Notes: generated by a model from the sequence alone, not told the origin. 64,000 nt of DNA from Salminus brasiliensis (GCF_030463535.1 NC_132892.1:29276341-29340340), one strand, 5' to 3'. Counted from the first letter of the stretch, positions 11,551 through 29,031 are shown. Program-made: numbers and translations.

Positions 11551-11970
11551 GTGGACACCCCTTTACATTGCAACCATTGCGGACACAGATGTGCAAATGC
11601 ACACACACAGCTTGTCTAGTCCCTGTAGAGAAGTACTGCCAATAGAACAGGCCTCTCTGCAGCAGGTAAACACACAAGAACCTCTCAGCACTGTGCTGTG
11701 TCTAATGCAGGTGTGGACTAGAGGGGTATAAAGCCCCCTCAGCATCGAGCTGGAATAATGGTGGTGCTGCATCCAATTTGGATCCAACATTCTGACCTCA
11801 CACTGAACGCAATCAAATCCTCACTGCAATGCTCCTTCAAAATCTAGTAGAAAGTCTTCTTCCCTGGACAGTAGAGACAGTTACTCCAACAACAGCAGGA
11901 CACACTCTTTTCAAAACCCTTGATTTCAGAAGAAACAATGAATGAGCAGGTGTCCCAATACTTTTGTCCA
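11551..11970 (-). mobile_element. MITE family A, near-complete inverted copy
   Basis: The right-terminal motif GGACACCC lies at the left edge and the left terminal repeat TGTCCCAATACTTTTGTCC at the right edge. Internal GATGTGCAAATGCACACA and CTCTAGTCCACACCTG landmarks are present. Confidence 0.85.
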
Positions 11971-12161
11971 TTAGCGCACCTCAGTTTGATTCTGCACAAT
12001 ATGGATTTCGACTCCTAGTGAGGCGTGCAAGACTACCAAATGTATCTGCAGTACTTACAGTTAGTGCAGTTTGACCGACCCAAAGCCTTCGGTAGTGCTG
12101 TGACTGAAAACAACACCCTCCGACAGGTCTTCAAGAGATAAGTGACGAAGACAAGACATAT

Positions 12162-12700
12162 TTTATTATTTTTAAAATAAAGACAGGATTAAAATATTAA
12201 AATTTAACCCTAAATATATAACACATTCCATTATGAGTGCATTTTATGAGATTTCCTGTTTCTGCATATGTACAAAAGAAACAAATGTATAAAAAAATAT
12301 ATTCGAACAAACGAAGAGAAGAGAATTCAGGACCTCAGTTATTAAGAATAAGCTACATTTGGAGAAGTATTGCATACAAACCCAACTATATAACCCAGAA
12401 CTATGTAGCAGATGAAGTGTGCAGCAGAGCGCAGCAGCGAGGCTCCTGCACGGACAAACGTTCAAATATTCCTTGATTCCCTTCAGTTAGAGGCCGTAGA
12501 TTCAGGTGAGGACTTGCCAGATGTTGCTGATAAGCAGCTGCTGGGATTCAGATGTGGCCTTTTTAATCCCCCTCTATTCTACAGAACTCTTCTGAAGTGT
12601 GAAGAGCTTCATGCTGCTATTCCGTTCCTCAGCAGGTCAGCGCAATGCTTGACGAACTGCACAATACCAGTTTGTTGAGCGTTTCCCAGGTGACGTGATG
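12162..12700 (-). other. etaa1 3' UTR with candidate poly(A) signal
   Basis: Downstream of the etaa1 stop on the minus strand the first clear AATAAA hexamer is the complement of tttatt at 12162-12167, inside an A/T-rich stretch. That would give a 3' UTR of roughly 530 nt. No coding signal is seen; short antisense ORFs here have no recognisable product. Confidence 0.45.
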
Positions 12701-18135
<5,435 letters not shown>

Positions 18136-18470
18136 GCTGTTTAACGATCACCCACAGCCACACGACATATTTATAAAAAGTGGTAGAGCCCAGACCTAAT
18201 TATCTCTGCGGTTTAACTGCGAGTTTTTGTAGTTTATCGTGTATTTTTAGCCATAAATTCACAGCGTTACCGCTTTGTTTACGAATTCAAGCAAGCCGCC
18301 AAACAGCGTCTCGCTCCCATGAACCAACGCGCGTCTACGTTCGAGGACGTAGACTCTGCGCAACGAATGCGCAATTGATGTTAAAAATACTCTAAAATGA
18401 ATTAACACACGTTTAACAAATCTGCAGAGTGAGATTGATGGGATTGATGTTAATATGTTAAATATGTTAA
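18136..18470 (-). promoter_or_regulatory. etaa1 5' region / putative promoter
   Basis: The sequence just upstream of the etaa1 ATG turns locally CpG-rich at about 18320-18375. It contains an inverted repeat (GTCTACG, 8-nt loop, CGTAGAC) at about 18332-18354, and two TGCGCA cores at about 18357-18372 that resemble NRF1 half-sites, common in housekeeping and DNA-replication gene promoters. No TATA box is evident. The transcription start cannot be set from sequence. Confidence 0.35.
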
Positions 18471-18473
18471 AAC

Positions 18474-18612
18474 ACACCAATCAGCCATGAAAAATGAGCA
18501 AGAATAAGGATCTGAGACTTTTTGATAAAAGCCCAATTGTGATGGCTAGGCCTTGTGGGGTAGTCCTGGTATGCAGTGGTCAGTACCTATCAAATGAGGC
18601 TCATGGAAGGAT
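18474..18612 (+). mobile_element. Inverted-repeat element family B, left-end fragment
   Basis: ACACCAATCAGCCATGAAAA then GGGGTAGTCCTGGTATGCAG then TGGTCAG, matching the left third of family B. It is cut off by the SINE at 18622. Confidence 0.65.
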
Positions 18613-18621
18613 AACTAGTGG

Positions 18622-18830
18622 TTGGTGTGGTGCAACAGATAACACCACTCCTTGCCAGTGTGCTCTAACACCCTGTGGGGGTCCGGGGTTCGATTCCCGG
18701 CCTGGGTGACTGTGCTGCGCTACACCAATAGGAGTCCCTGGGCAAGACTCCTAACACTACATTGGCCCGCCTCTGTTATACAAGTTAGCTTGTAAGTCAC
18801 TCTGGATGCCATAAATGTCAATAACCTGGT
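18622..18830 (+). mobile_element. tRNA-derived SINE (second family)
   Basis: GTTGGTGTGGTGCAACAGAT head, a perfect box B (GGTTCGATTCC at about 18688), and the tail GTAAGTCACTCTGGATGCCA. Differs in body from the 1290 family. It abuts a truncated inverted-repeat element. Confidence 0.75.
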
Positions 18831-19139
18831 GAAGCTGCAATCTGGTTGCTGTTAATATTTCGTATATTATATAGTAGACGGGACATTTCTTAAATATTTA
18901 TACTGAGCTATAATAACTGTTGTAACAGTATTTTCACCTTGCTTGCTTTGCTCCAGACTTTTAATAGGCCTATATCATCCAAAGAAACATGCTATAATAT
19001 GTTAGCAATGTAATGTTCATTTTTTAGTTGGGTATTTATAGAAATGAAGCTGCAAAACAGCCTGTTTTTAATGAGTTGTTTTGTTGACCCAGTACAGTAC
19101 AGTACAGCCGCGATCCAAAGCCTATGACCCTTCTTAAAC

Positions 19140-19395
19140 AGGGGTCTGAGGAGTTCAGTGGACTGAGGCACTGCCACTGTGGTCAGAGGATCACAGGTTC
19201 GAATCCTGGGTTGTGCAGCTTGCCACCAGCAGCCGGAGTCAGAGAGAGCACAACTGGCCTTGCTCTCTCAGGGGTGGGTTGATGTTCATCCCCTCATTGC
19301 TCCTAGTATGATGTTGGTTCACATGTGCCAGAAGTGACGTGCTAGTCTTCACTCTGCTAGTGTTGGGGGCATTGCTTTGATAGGGGGAGTCCACA
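19140..19395 (+). mobile_element. tRNA-derived SINE (third family)
   Basis: Box-A-like AGTTCAGTGGACTGAGGCAC and a perfect box B GGTTCGAATCC (about 19197). The body includes GGCCTTGCTCTCTCAGGGGT. The same body and head occur inverted at 49690-50035. Confidence 0.72.
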
Positions 19396-19399
19396 AGAA

Positions 19400-20174
19400 C
19401 AGGGGTCGGGTAATTGACCTTCCAAATTGGGTAGAATATGCGGTAAAATTAGACATCAATTATTTAGAAATGCAGCCCATAGTTTCACTACTGATGTATT
19501 CTTCCTGGCAGTTCTCAGAGGGCTTAAAAACAGCATCACGAAAATGGCAAGAAACAAAGCCTCCAGCTAGTTTTAATCATTATAATTCATTTCTGTGGAG
19601 AAATTAAAATGCAAGAGGCACAATGCAGCAGGCGTCGAGTTTAACGCCACAATTGCAAGAGGCGGGACCTTTCAGGTGACGTCACCACGCCTCCTCATTA
19701 TACTGTTCGATTTGTGTGACTGATAGGCTGCTAAGAAGGAGTCCTCATAGAAAGGTCCTACCGAGGACCCGCCCTGCCATGGTGCAGCCTAGGCTTTGGA
19801 ACGCAGAGATGATCTCTCTATTCAGCCTACAGCATTTTAGCCCCGCCCCCTTTCATACTGAAGTTACAAAGAGTGTTTCGGCCTGGACTGCTTTTGAAGG
19901 GGGCACAATCGAGGGCAGCCAATCAGAACAGAGCTCATTTTACATATATATCAGTCTTAAAGTGGGAGTGGCCAAAAAGAGCCTGTTTTATTTAGACAGT
20001 TAATTAAATTAATGTTTCATTTATATTATTAATTAAAGGACATTAATCTTCCCATGTGGACACTTTCATCTTTCTGTGTTCTCCAATATCCCCAGTACCT
20101 CGCTAATGCCACCTCATACATCATAAGATAAGTGGGTGCTGTCAGGCATGTAAGCTAAACCCACCATAGGCCTG

Positions 20175-20175
<1 letters not shown>
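19400..20175. other. Intergenic sequence, no gene recognised
   Basis: Includes a GC-richer block (19620-19990) with GGCGGGACC, GTGACGTCACC (CRE-like palindrome core TGACGTCA at 19678-19685) and a CCGCCCC box. It may be an old repeat or regulatory sequence; no supported frame. Confidence 0.4.
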
Positions 20176-20216
<41 letters not shown>

Positions 20217-20314
20217 CAGTAAAATCTACAGGGCTGAATGAAATCTGACAATGTTAAACATTATAGGAGTTCCTACAAGACTGTTAGTTCTGTGGGTATC
20301 AGTGTTCATAATAT

Positions 20315-20794
20315 ACACTATGTGGACAAAAGTATTGGGACACTATTATTCAGTTGCTTGTATTCATTGTTTCTTTTGAAATCAAGGATGTTAAAAAGAG
20401 TTGATCCTGCTTTTGTTGGAGTGACTGTCTCTGCTGTGAGAATTTGAATGCATTCAGCAACAACAGCAACATTAGTGAGGTCAGGATGTTGGATGATCAC
20501 CACCCCACCTCATCATCCCCAACTCCCCAAGTACCCCAAAGGCATTGGACAGGGCACCATCCATCATTGCAGAGAACACAGCTCAAAGCTGGGGGGCTTC
20601 ATACCCCTCTAGCCCACACATGGCATTAGGCAGCATGGTACCAATAGGTGCTCCAGAGAGTCCTATCCTGGCCTAGACAAGCTGTTTGTGTGTGTGTTTC
20701 TGTGTATTTGCACATCTGTGTCAGCAGCAATGGTTGCAACTCAAAGCAGATACATGCACTCATTGGAAGGGGTGTCCACAAACATTTGGACATG
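20315..20794 (+). mobile_element. MITE family A, near-full-length copy
   Basis: ACACTATGTGGACAAAAGTATT left end and GGGTGTCCACAAACATTTGG right end, with all internal landmarks, including GGGGGGCTTCATACCCCTCT and TTGCACATCTGTGTCAGCA. Intergenic between etaa1 and meis1. Confidence 0.88.
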
Positions 20795-21431
20795 GATGGC
20801 ATGGCATTAGCGGACAGGATGACCAAACTTAACACGCTTTTCAACCCTCAAACCCACCCCAGGCTGTTGGCTTCTCTGTATTCAGAGGAAAGACTAGCAG
20901 CAGTGCCTTTTCAGCCTCAGTGTAGTATATCACAGCCACTCCTGCTGTTCCTCTCGGTGCTCTTAGCTCATTGTGAACAAGGCTGGATTCATGAGTTAGC
21001 ATTGATCCACGGCCAGTAAATCTCCTCAGCAGTTTAATTGCCACGTTAAACTCGTCTCGCTCTTCGCTACCATGGCTAGGCTAGCTCAGCGTCTAACTGT
21101 TCTTTATGTGTCTGTCCACACCGGGTGTGCCCCGCTAAGACACACACATACACACACACACACATACACACATACACAGCTCTAGTATTTTACTTGATGG
21201 ATGGCCCTTCTCTGAACCAGTGGGTTACAGAGGTCAGTGATTTACTGAATGGCCACTGTTCAGTTAGCTCAGCTCCTGATGATGTCATCAGGAGAATGGT
21301 AGCTAACGACCTCTGGTAGCGAAAGGTTCTCCGGTAAAGGCAGTGGTTCTGTATGTAGAACCATGACACCTCACAGAACCACCTGAACACTGAAAGGATG
21401 TAAAATCAAAAAAAACAAACAAAAAAAAAAA

Positions 21432-22020
21432 ACACTATATTGACAAAAGTATTGGGACACCTCCACATTTCACCTACAGGAGCTTCATGTTATCCCATTC
21501 TAAACCCATAGGCATTCATATGGAGTTGGTCCCCCTTTTGCAGACAGACGCTATCAGGCTGAAACTCCTTCCGTTCTTCTGGGAAGGCTTCCTACAAGAG
21601 TTTGAGAGAGTGTGTCTGTGGGACGTTTTTTGCCCAGTCGTCCAGAAGAGCATTTGTGAGGTCAGACAGACTGATGGTGTTGGATGGGGTTGCGGTCAGG
21701 GCTCTGTGTGGGACAGTTTCTTCCACGGTTCCACAACACCACTCACAGCTGATGGAGGAAGATCTAGGAGGGAGGAAATTTCACCAGCTGACTTGTTGTT
21801 GGTGGTGGTGGTGCAGCGGTGTCTCCTATTACATACAGAACCACGCTGGAGTTCAGTGAGCTCTTCAGAACCTCCCAGTCTTTCACTAATGTGTGGAAGA
21901 AAGGCCGACTGCACGGCTAGGGGCTGGATTGAATACACATGCATGTGGCTATAGGACTGAATCAAACACCTGAATTCCGTAATTAAGAAGTGTGTCCCAA
22001 TACTTTTGTCCATATAGTGC
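21432..22020 (-). mobile_element. Internally deleted Tc1-like transposon (about 590 bp)
   Basis: ACACTATATTGACAAAAGTATTGG at the left and the inverted counterpart ending in CATATAGTG at the right. The right half encodes, on the minus strand, the same N-terminal transposase remnant as 7266-7742. The left half keeps the 3' region (GGCATTCATATGGAGTTGGT, AGAAGAGCATTTGTGAGGTC). The middle is deleted. Confidence 0.85.
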
Positions 22021-22924
22021 ATATGACTTGACCAGGGATGCTCCAACCTTTAAATATGACTGTGGGAAACCCTATGTAGTGAATAGTGACCACATAGTGA
22101 CCAGAGTTGAAGAGTGACCATTATGAACACAGTGGTGGCCTTTAGCTATGAAGCTAATGTCGGTTGCAGGAGTTACAAGGCTAATGTAGCTAACAGGTAA
22201 TGTCTAGCTACATTAGACGTGTATGTGGTTTAGCACATTAGCATTAGCTAATGTCTGATTTCTAGCCAATTTTCTCCTCAGTCTGAGGTGAATGCTAACC
22301 GCTAATTCTGTTATGTCAGGGGCTCTGTTTTAGTTCTCTCAGTTACAAAATATGGTATATTTATCCAATGATTTCTTATATATAAAAATATGTAGTATGT
22401 TTAATAAATGCTACATATCTGTGTTTAATTTTTCCCCATATATTTTAAATTCATTTATTTATTTATGTAATTATTGCTATTTTTATTTCTTGGCAAAACA
22501 TTGTGAAATACAATGTAGTTTGTAATGAAATGCGCTGTATTTAAAAGTGTCCGTATATTAACCGTATATTATCGCTCCCTAAGGACACATCTGAGGTAAG
22601 GAGGAAAACTGTGTACATTAGACTTTTTAATCACTGTGATCTTGTGATAAATAATATACAGGCCGCTGTGACCGTTTGATGACTGCCCTCATTGAGTGTG
22701 GCGAACTGAAATGCCTTTAAAACTGATTGTTCTCATTATGTCACGTGAACAGGCTCCCATAGGGGCTGGCTATAGTCTCTGAAGCAGTGAGGCCTCCAGA
22801 GCTAAACCGATGGCCCTGACATGTTCTTGTGTCTTGGTTAAATGATGTTAATGAGTCGTTCAAATGAGGGCAGCTTCCTGCCCTTATACAGGCGTCCACT
22901 GGGGCAATCTATATACAGTGTACA

Positions 22925-22925
22925 C

Positions 22926-22971
<46 letters not shown>
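22925..22971. repeat. (AC)n microsatellite, intergenic
   Basis: Uninterrupted AC repeat. Similar intergenic tracts sit at 20176-20214 (GT), 21140-21178 (AC) and 24704-24777 (AC). Surrounding 22025-23140 shows no gene. Confidence 0.95.
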
Positions 22972-22972
<1 letters not shown>

Positions 22973-23149
22973 TGTAACTGATCCAGGAGGATATCCGAAC
23001 CCTTCATTTCCTATATGGTGGACTGCCCTTAGTTTACACCACGTTACATATGGCCCACTACACCCTGCTTAATCACATCTAATGTGGCCTGCTGGGGTAA
23101 TGAACCCCCTGAACCCCAGTCTGATTTTTGAGTTTTCATTTTATGTGTA

Positions 23150-23585
23150 TTTATTATAGAGTAAATATTCAGTGTCTAATTAGCAAATATTCAGTAACTA
23201 GTCATTATTTAGAACCTAATTATTTAGTACCTATGAATTATTCAGTACTTATTAGTTATTTAGTAAGTAGTCAATACTCGGGAAATAGTCATATTTAGAA
23301 CCTACTAATTATCCAATAAGTACTAATATTCAGTTTCTACTAATTATCCAGTAAGTAGTAATTATTCAATTCTATAATAGTCATTATTTAGAACCTACTA
23401 ATTATTCAGTACTACTAATTATTCAGCATCTACATATTAGTCAATAATTATTAATTATGCAGTAACTATTCAATATTTAGGTACTAATTATTTGGTACTT
23501 GCTAATTACTTAGTAGCTACATAGTTTTAAGTATCTACTAATTGTTTAAGAAGTAGTAATTATTCAGTAACGACTCAACTCCTTA
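23150..23585 (+). repeat. Degenerate ATTATTCAGTA / TACTAATTA repeat field
   Basis: About 430 bp of irregular permutations of ACTAATTATTCAGTAACTAG-like words at roughly 15-25 bp spacing. No gene. Confidence 0.75.
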
Positions 23586-23589
23586 ATGA

Positions 23590-25080
23590 ACTCCTTTCTC
23601 ATGTTTTATTCTTTACAAAATTCTAAAACTCTAAATCTAATATCTAATTTCTTTATTCACAGTTGTTCTCTGTCTGTTAAATGAATGCAAAACTCAGATT
23701 CTCTGTACATTACTGTCCATCACCACTACACTGGTTCCTGACCACTAACTAATATGAAGATCATACCGTACACTCTTTCAAAAATAAAGGTCTTTTAAAG
23801 GGTTCTTTGAGTGAAGCCATAAAAGAAAAGAAAGCTGCATGAGTGTGAGGAATGTTTTAAAGGGTTAAAGAACCTTTACTTTCTGAAAAGGTTCTTTACT
23901 AATTTAAAGGTTCTTCAAGTCGCACATATACTTCTCCTCCGTCCTCTGTCTGTCTGTCTGTCTGTCTCTGTAACAACTCTGCCTTTAGTTGACTCTGCTG
24001 AAGCCTAATTATCTGTGTTCAGTTAGTTTTTATGTAATGAATTGTCTTGTAATTTATTGTAATGAAATTCTTACGATTGTTTTTCTAATTTGATTTTTGA
24101 AATGTAATTTTATTGATGTCTTGTCATTATTGTTTTGTGATTTTTTGTTGTTTTTAAATCAACATTTTATAAATTTAAACAATCAAAAATTTAAAATAAT
24201 AAAATTAATGTTTTGTGAATGCACTTTACTGTAATTTTTTATGTAAGTTTAAAATGTAAGTTTTAATGTTTTTTTTAATGTTAAATGTTTTTCTTGTATT
24301 TTTCTATTTCTTTTATTTTTAAACCTCGTTTAATTTGTTTTCTTCCTGTGTGACTTTCTTTCATTGTCTTTTAGTAGTTTTAGTAGTTTTACGTTAATTC
24401 ATTTTAACGCTTATTCTTCCTTTGTTACTTCTTTAATTAATTTTCTTTTCACCTTATTTTCCCTCTTTTTTTCTGTTGCTTTTGTTCCTCCTCTCTGATC
24501 TGTCCTAATTGGTGAATCTGTGTGTATCAGTAGTTTGTTATAGGGTAGTGAAGCTGTACTGATGGTGAAGCTGTTGGCCAGTGACTGAAGTGTCCTGCAG
24601 GGGGCATCCTGGTTCAGCTCCAGTGTGGAGGACCCTCTGACAAACACCAAGTACAAAATCAGGCCTCAGAAACAGCTACTGAGGTAAAAACTTTTATGAA
24701 AACAACACACACACACACACACATACACACGCAAACACACACACACACATACACACGCAAACACACACACAGAAACACGCATAGTGCGAAAATACAGAAC
24801 ATAGTAGATATATCAATCAAATCAAAACCAGAACATTTACAAATGTTATTTGTGTTTTGTGTGTTTCTGAGCACCGTTACTGTAGGAGATAACCAAACGC
24901 AGAAGACGACGTAGGAAATGCAAACATTCACTCAACATGTGACGTTAATTCGTCAGTAACTCGTTTATAAAGGTAAACATCTGTTTGTTTTTTGCTCTTA
25001 TTGTTTGTGATGATAGAAAACTATACAAGAACTGTTGAAAGCTCATAGTCAGCGCCTAGATATCCTCTAAATCCTCACTG
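23590..25080. other. Intergenic AT-rich sequence, no gene seen
   Basis: Contains a (TCTG)n run at 23945-23968, T-rich low-complexity sequence to about 24480, and AC microsatellites. Short frames have no recognisable product. Confidence 0.6.
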
Positions 25081-25094
25081 CACCTTGATAACAC

Positions 25095-25830
25095 TCATCC
25101 CAGCGGGCACCAGACGTCAGAAAGACACTGGATTCTAACGTCAGACAGACGTTAAATTTTGTTTTAGAAAACAAAATCACATTTTCATCAAACATCAACA
25201 TTAGATGGACATTTAGCTCCAACATCAGCCAGACATTAAATTTTAGTTGAAAATGAAAATCAGGTTGACATCAAAATCCAACATTGTACAGATGTTACTT
25301 TCAGTTGTAAATGAAAATTGGGTTGACATCAAGACCCAATGTTGGACAGACGTTGAATTTTAGTTAAAAATGAAAACCAGGTTGACATCAAAACCCAACA
25401 TCAGACAGACGTTGAATTTTGGTTGGAAATCAAAGTCACATATCTGTAAAAAAAAAACACTAAGTTAACATCAAGCTCCAATGTTGGACAGACATTGAAT
25501 TTTAGTTTAAAATGAAAATCAGGTTGACATCAAAATCCAACTTTGTACAGATGTTGAATTTTGGTTGGAAATCAAAGTCACATTTCCGTCAAAAATCAAC
25601 ATTAGGTTGAAGTCAAAACCCAACATCAGACAGACGTTGAATTTTGGTTGAAAATCAAAGTCACATGTCTGTAAAAAAAAAACCCACTAAGTTAACATCA
25701 AGCTCCAATGTTGGACAGACGTTGAATTTTACTTAAAAATGAAAACCAGATTGACAGCAAAATCCAACATTAGACAGACGTTGAATTGTGTTCTTATTCT
25801 ACATCAAACTGACGTTGGCATTAGACATCA
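25095..25830 (+). repeat. Minisatellite of about 60-bp units
   Basis: About a dozen units of the type ACATCAGACAGACGTTGAAT then TTTGGTTGAAAATCA and GGTTGACATCAAAACCCAAC. Higher-order variation is present (units with CAAAGTCACAT recur). No coding frame survives. Confidence 0.9.
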
Positions 25831-26169
25831 AATTTGATTCTGATGTCACAACCTGCATTCAACCGCATAACAGCGTCTATCGGCGTTGGTGGACAGCTGG
25901 GATTAACAGGCACGTTCATGCACCGCCCACAAATGCACTCTTTAATAGCAACTGTTGCTAGGTTGTTAAAAGTCCCATTCACATGTGACCTTTCTGATCT
26001 TGTTCCCTGGTCATATTTCACATTACCACAGATCTTTATCTCTCACCTCTCCTGTAAATCTTTAATTAGGAATTTCTTCTGCCTCCAAAACATCTTCTGA
26101 GCGTGACAATGTAAACACAGAACTAGCACGTCCATACAGTGTGAAGCTCATCCCTCACATCCCCATCCT

Positions 26170-26480
26170 AATTTCAGTCCTACTGGCAGCTATTGTGTTC
26201 TCTGAAACACTATTAGCTATTAGCCGTTAGCCTGGATTAAACCTGCTAGCTTGAGTTACCCTGTCTTAGTCAGAATTTAACTGGAATTAAACCTGTTAGC
26301 TTGAGTTAGCATGAATTCAACACAGGTAGATAGGTAGGGTTAGCCTGTTTTAGCCTGGACTAAATCTGAAATTGACCTGTTAGCTAGGATTAGCACAAAT
26401 TAGCCGGATAGCTAGGTTTAGCCTGTGTTGACCCGAGTTAAACCTGTAAATCAGGCCAATTAGCCGATACCCGTTGGCTG
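26170..26480 (+). repeat. Degenerate TTAGCCTG-type repeat field
   Basis: Irregular recurrences of TTAGC, AACCTGTTAGCTTGAGTTAG and TAGCCTG. Similar GCTAA/TTAGC-rich text occurs at 22140-22270. No frame. Confidence 0.6.
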
Positions 26481-27263
26481 ATGCTGCCTTGGCAAGTTAG
26501 CATGCTTGGATAAAGTTCTAGCTCTTGCTAAAATGATTTATTAGGTTAGTCCGGTGCCTCCTAAAGGTGTTGACTGACTGTACCGACACAAAAACACTGG
26601 AAATCAAGTCTGCAGACTGAGGGGAGTTAGCATGGGGGTGTATGGTTAGGCTTCACAGCGGCTCAGAAGCGCGACAGGTAGCCATACTTTCCTTTATATG
26701 GAACCCATATTTTCCTTTATCCTGCTGAAGCTTTCGCACTGTGACATTTTGTTGGTTTCATTTTGTTTTACTGTCCTTTTGTTCACTTTTAGAAATGTAG
26801 AAATGAACAAAACATGGCATTTTGACCAGGGGTGTCAAAACTTTTGCAAACAACGTATAAAGTTGTAATATGTTTTGATGGGAATATCAGATCTGCAAAT
26901 ATCAATGCTGCCCATCCCCATCAGTGTTTCTAAATTCGCTGTGTTCATTTCATACAAACCTCAATTATCTGTAAACCTCCCTAGCCTAGCAACAGTTGCT
27001 ACGAAAGAAACACTTTTGTGGGCGGAGCCTGGACAGGCTATTTGTTCTTTGCATTGCAATCTTCAGTCTCTGCAGCGTCACAATGTACCAGAGTCCGTCC
27101 GTTGTTAGGTGTTGTAAGTAGCCCTCCTGTTGCTGGTGAAATGAACATAGTTTAGGACTCCTTAAGGCAACTAAAGGGAAGTCACCTGATTCTGGAGGGG
27201 GGGGGGGTGTCTGGTCTCCAGACCCCTCAGGAGGTTCAGTACAGTCTCCTCAGATCTGTGTTA

Positions 27264-27590
27264 TTATTGTTGATACACACTCTTAAGTCCAGCGTTTTTT
27301 CTGAAATCAAGGGTAATAATAGAGAGCCCCTGTGCTTCTGGGATGGCTTTACACTAGATGTTAGAACATTGCTGGGAGGATCTGAGCATCAGTGAGATGA
27401 TCAGTTCTGGAACCCCAACTCATCCCAAAGCTAGTGGATGGAGCTCCATCACTCCAGAGAACATAGTCCCACTACTGCACAGCTCAGTGCTGGAGGGCTT
27501 CATACCACACCAGTTGATGCTCACCACCTTAGGGTTCAAGTGTGGTTGCTCCAGAGCTGAGCCATCCTGCTGCAGCTATGGATGCAGCCG
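27264..27590 (+). mobile_element. MITE family A, old diverged copy
   Basis: Terminal repeats are lost, but TTCTGAAATCAAGGGTAATA, CATCCCAAAGCTAGTGGATG, CCAGAGAACATAGTCCCACT and GGAGGGCTTCATACC follow the family order. Confidence 0.65.
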
Positions 27591-27912
27591 AATTCCAGAC
27601 ACTTTTGGAAATATTGTGTAGTTGATCTCCCAGTCCACACCAGACTCCAGCTGAGGCAGCCATGTTGAACCTGAAGGCTCTAATGGTGTCCTGGAGAACA
27701 GCAGGCTGTGTGTTTCTGCAGCGGTGAGGCCACGGCACTCCATAAGCCACAGAGAGGTAATTCATTCGTTGGGGTTTCCGGGATTTCTAGTGTTGACGAT
27801 AGGCCGCCTCTACGATACTGCAAGACACGAGAAAGGAATCAGTCGTTTTCCTACTTTGACCTTTTGAACTATCTGCAGATGTGCACTGTAAAGCCTAGCT
27901 GTTTATGGGAAG

Positions 27913-28301
27913 TACACCGATCAGCCATAACATTAAAACCACTGACGATCTGGTTCCAGTGGCACCTGGCCACTCAACCAAACTGTGATGTCTAGATGAC
28001 TGGAGGTCAGAACATCAGGCAGGTCTTATGGGGTGTTCCTGGTATGCAGTGGTCCAAGAAAGAAAGGACAACCAGTGAACCGGTGACAGGGTCAGGGGCG
28101 CCCAAGGCCTATTGATGCGATCCATAGAGGCCCCACCTCACATCTTAGAGGACTTAAAGTTAATGTCTTGCTGGTCCAGATACCACAGGACACCTTCAGA
28201 GGTCTTGTGAAATCCATTCCTCGATGGGGATGTTTTGGTGGTATGAGGGGTATCTACTCAATATTAGGCAGGTGGTTTTAATGTTATGGCTGATTGGTGT
28301 A
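27913..28301 (+). mobile_element. Inverted-repeat element family B (389 bp)
   Basis: The ends TACACCGATCAGCCATAACA and TGTTATGGCTGATTGGTGTA form a terminal inverted repeat of about 30 bp with one mismatch (both continue into TTAAAACCAC or its complement). No ORF of note. Two further copies lie at 2685-3041 and 18474-18610. Confidence 0.85.
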
Positions 28302-28650
28302 TATTAATGAGCACACTCCATGTATTATTATTATTATTATTATTATTGTTATTATTATCATAACTGAGCAGATAAGTGAAAGAAGGAAGAGGTCAGCCCG
28401 CCTCAGCTCAGTGCCTCCTCACATACAGTGGCGTGGAGGTCATCTGTATGAGTTATGGGATATGACAGATGTATTGTTTGAATAGTGCTGAGACTGACCA
28501 ATCAGAGAGAGAGTGAGAGAGAGCGAGAGACCCCTGCAGAGACACTAACAAGCTCTCTCTCCTTTCTTTCTTCTATCTCTCTCTCCTTCTTTGTCATAGG
28601 GGTGGGAAATATGGTCAAAATATGATATCACAATATTTAGCACAAAAAAT

Positions 28651-28980
28651 TACACTTCAAGGACAAAAGTATTGAGACACCTGCTCATTCAATGTTTCTT
28701 CTGACATTAAGGCTGCTTTTGTTGGAGTACCTGTTTCTGCTGTCCAGAGAAGTCCAGAAATTTAGCCTTAAGAGTGTTAGTGAGGTCAGGGTGTTGGATG
28801 TTCACCACCTCACCTCATCAACCCCAACTCCCTAACCCATTCCCAAAAGTATTGTATTGGGCACCATCCATCATTCCAGAGAACACAGCTAGTTCCACTG
28901 CTTCGCAGCTGGTGGTTATCTACTACAGAGAGTCCTATTCTATTGGCAGTACTCCTCTATCTGTTTGTACCCAAATATGC
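28651..28980 (+). mobile_element. MITE family A copy in the meis1 3' UTR region
   Basis: Left end AAGGACAAAAGTATTGAGAC, then family landmarks to AGTACTCCTCTATCTG. It begins about 50 nt downstream of the meis1 stop on the minus strand, so meis1 transcripts would carry it in antisense. Confidence 0.8.
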
Positions 28981-29031
28981 TCAGACTGACCGCTCTGACA
29001 GGTAGGTGTGGTAGACTGGACCACACACTGG

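Noticed and set aside
18688..18700. tRNA gene suggested by a perfect box B
   Set aside because: The flanking sequence continues into a SINE body and tail and the cloverleaf is not preserved. Same reasoning for 19140-19230 and 50393-50470.
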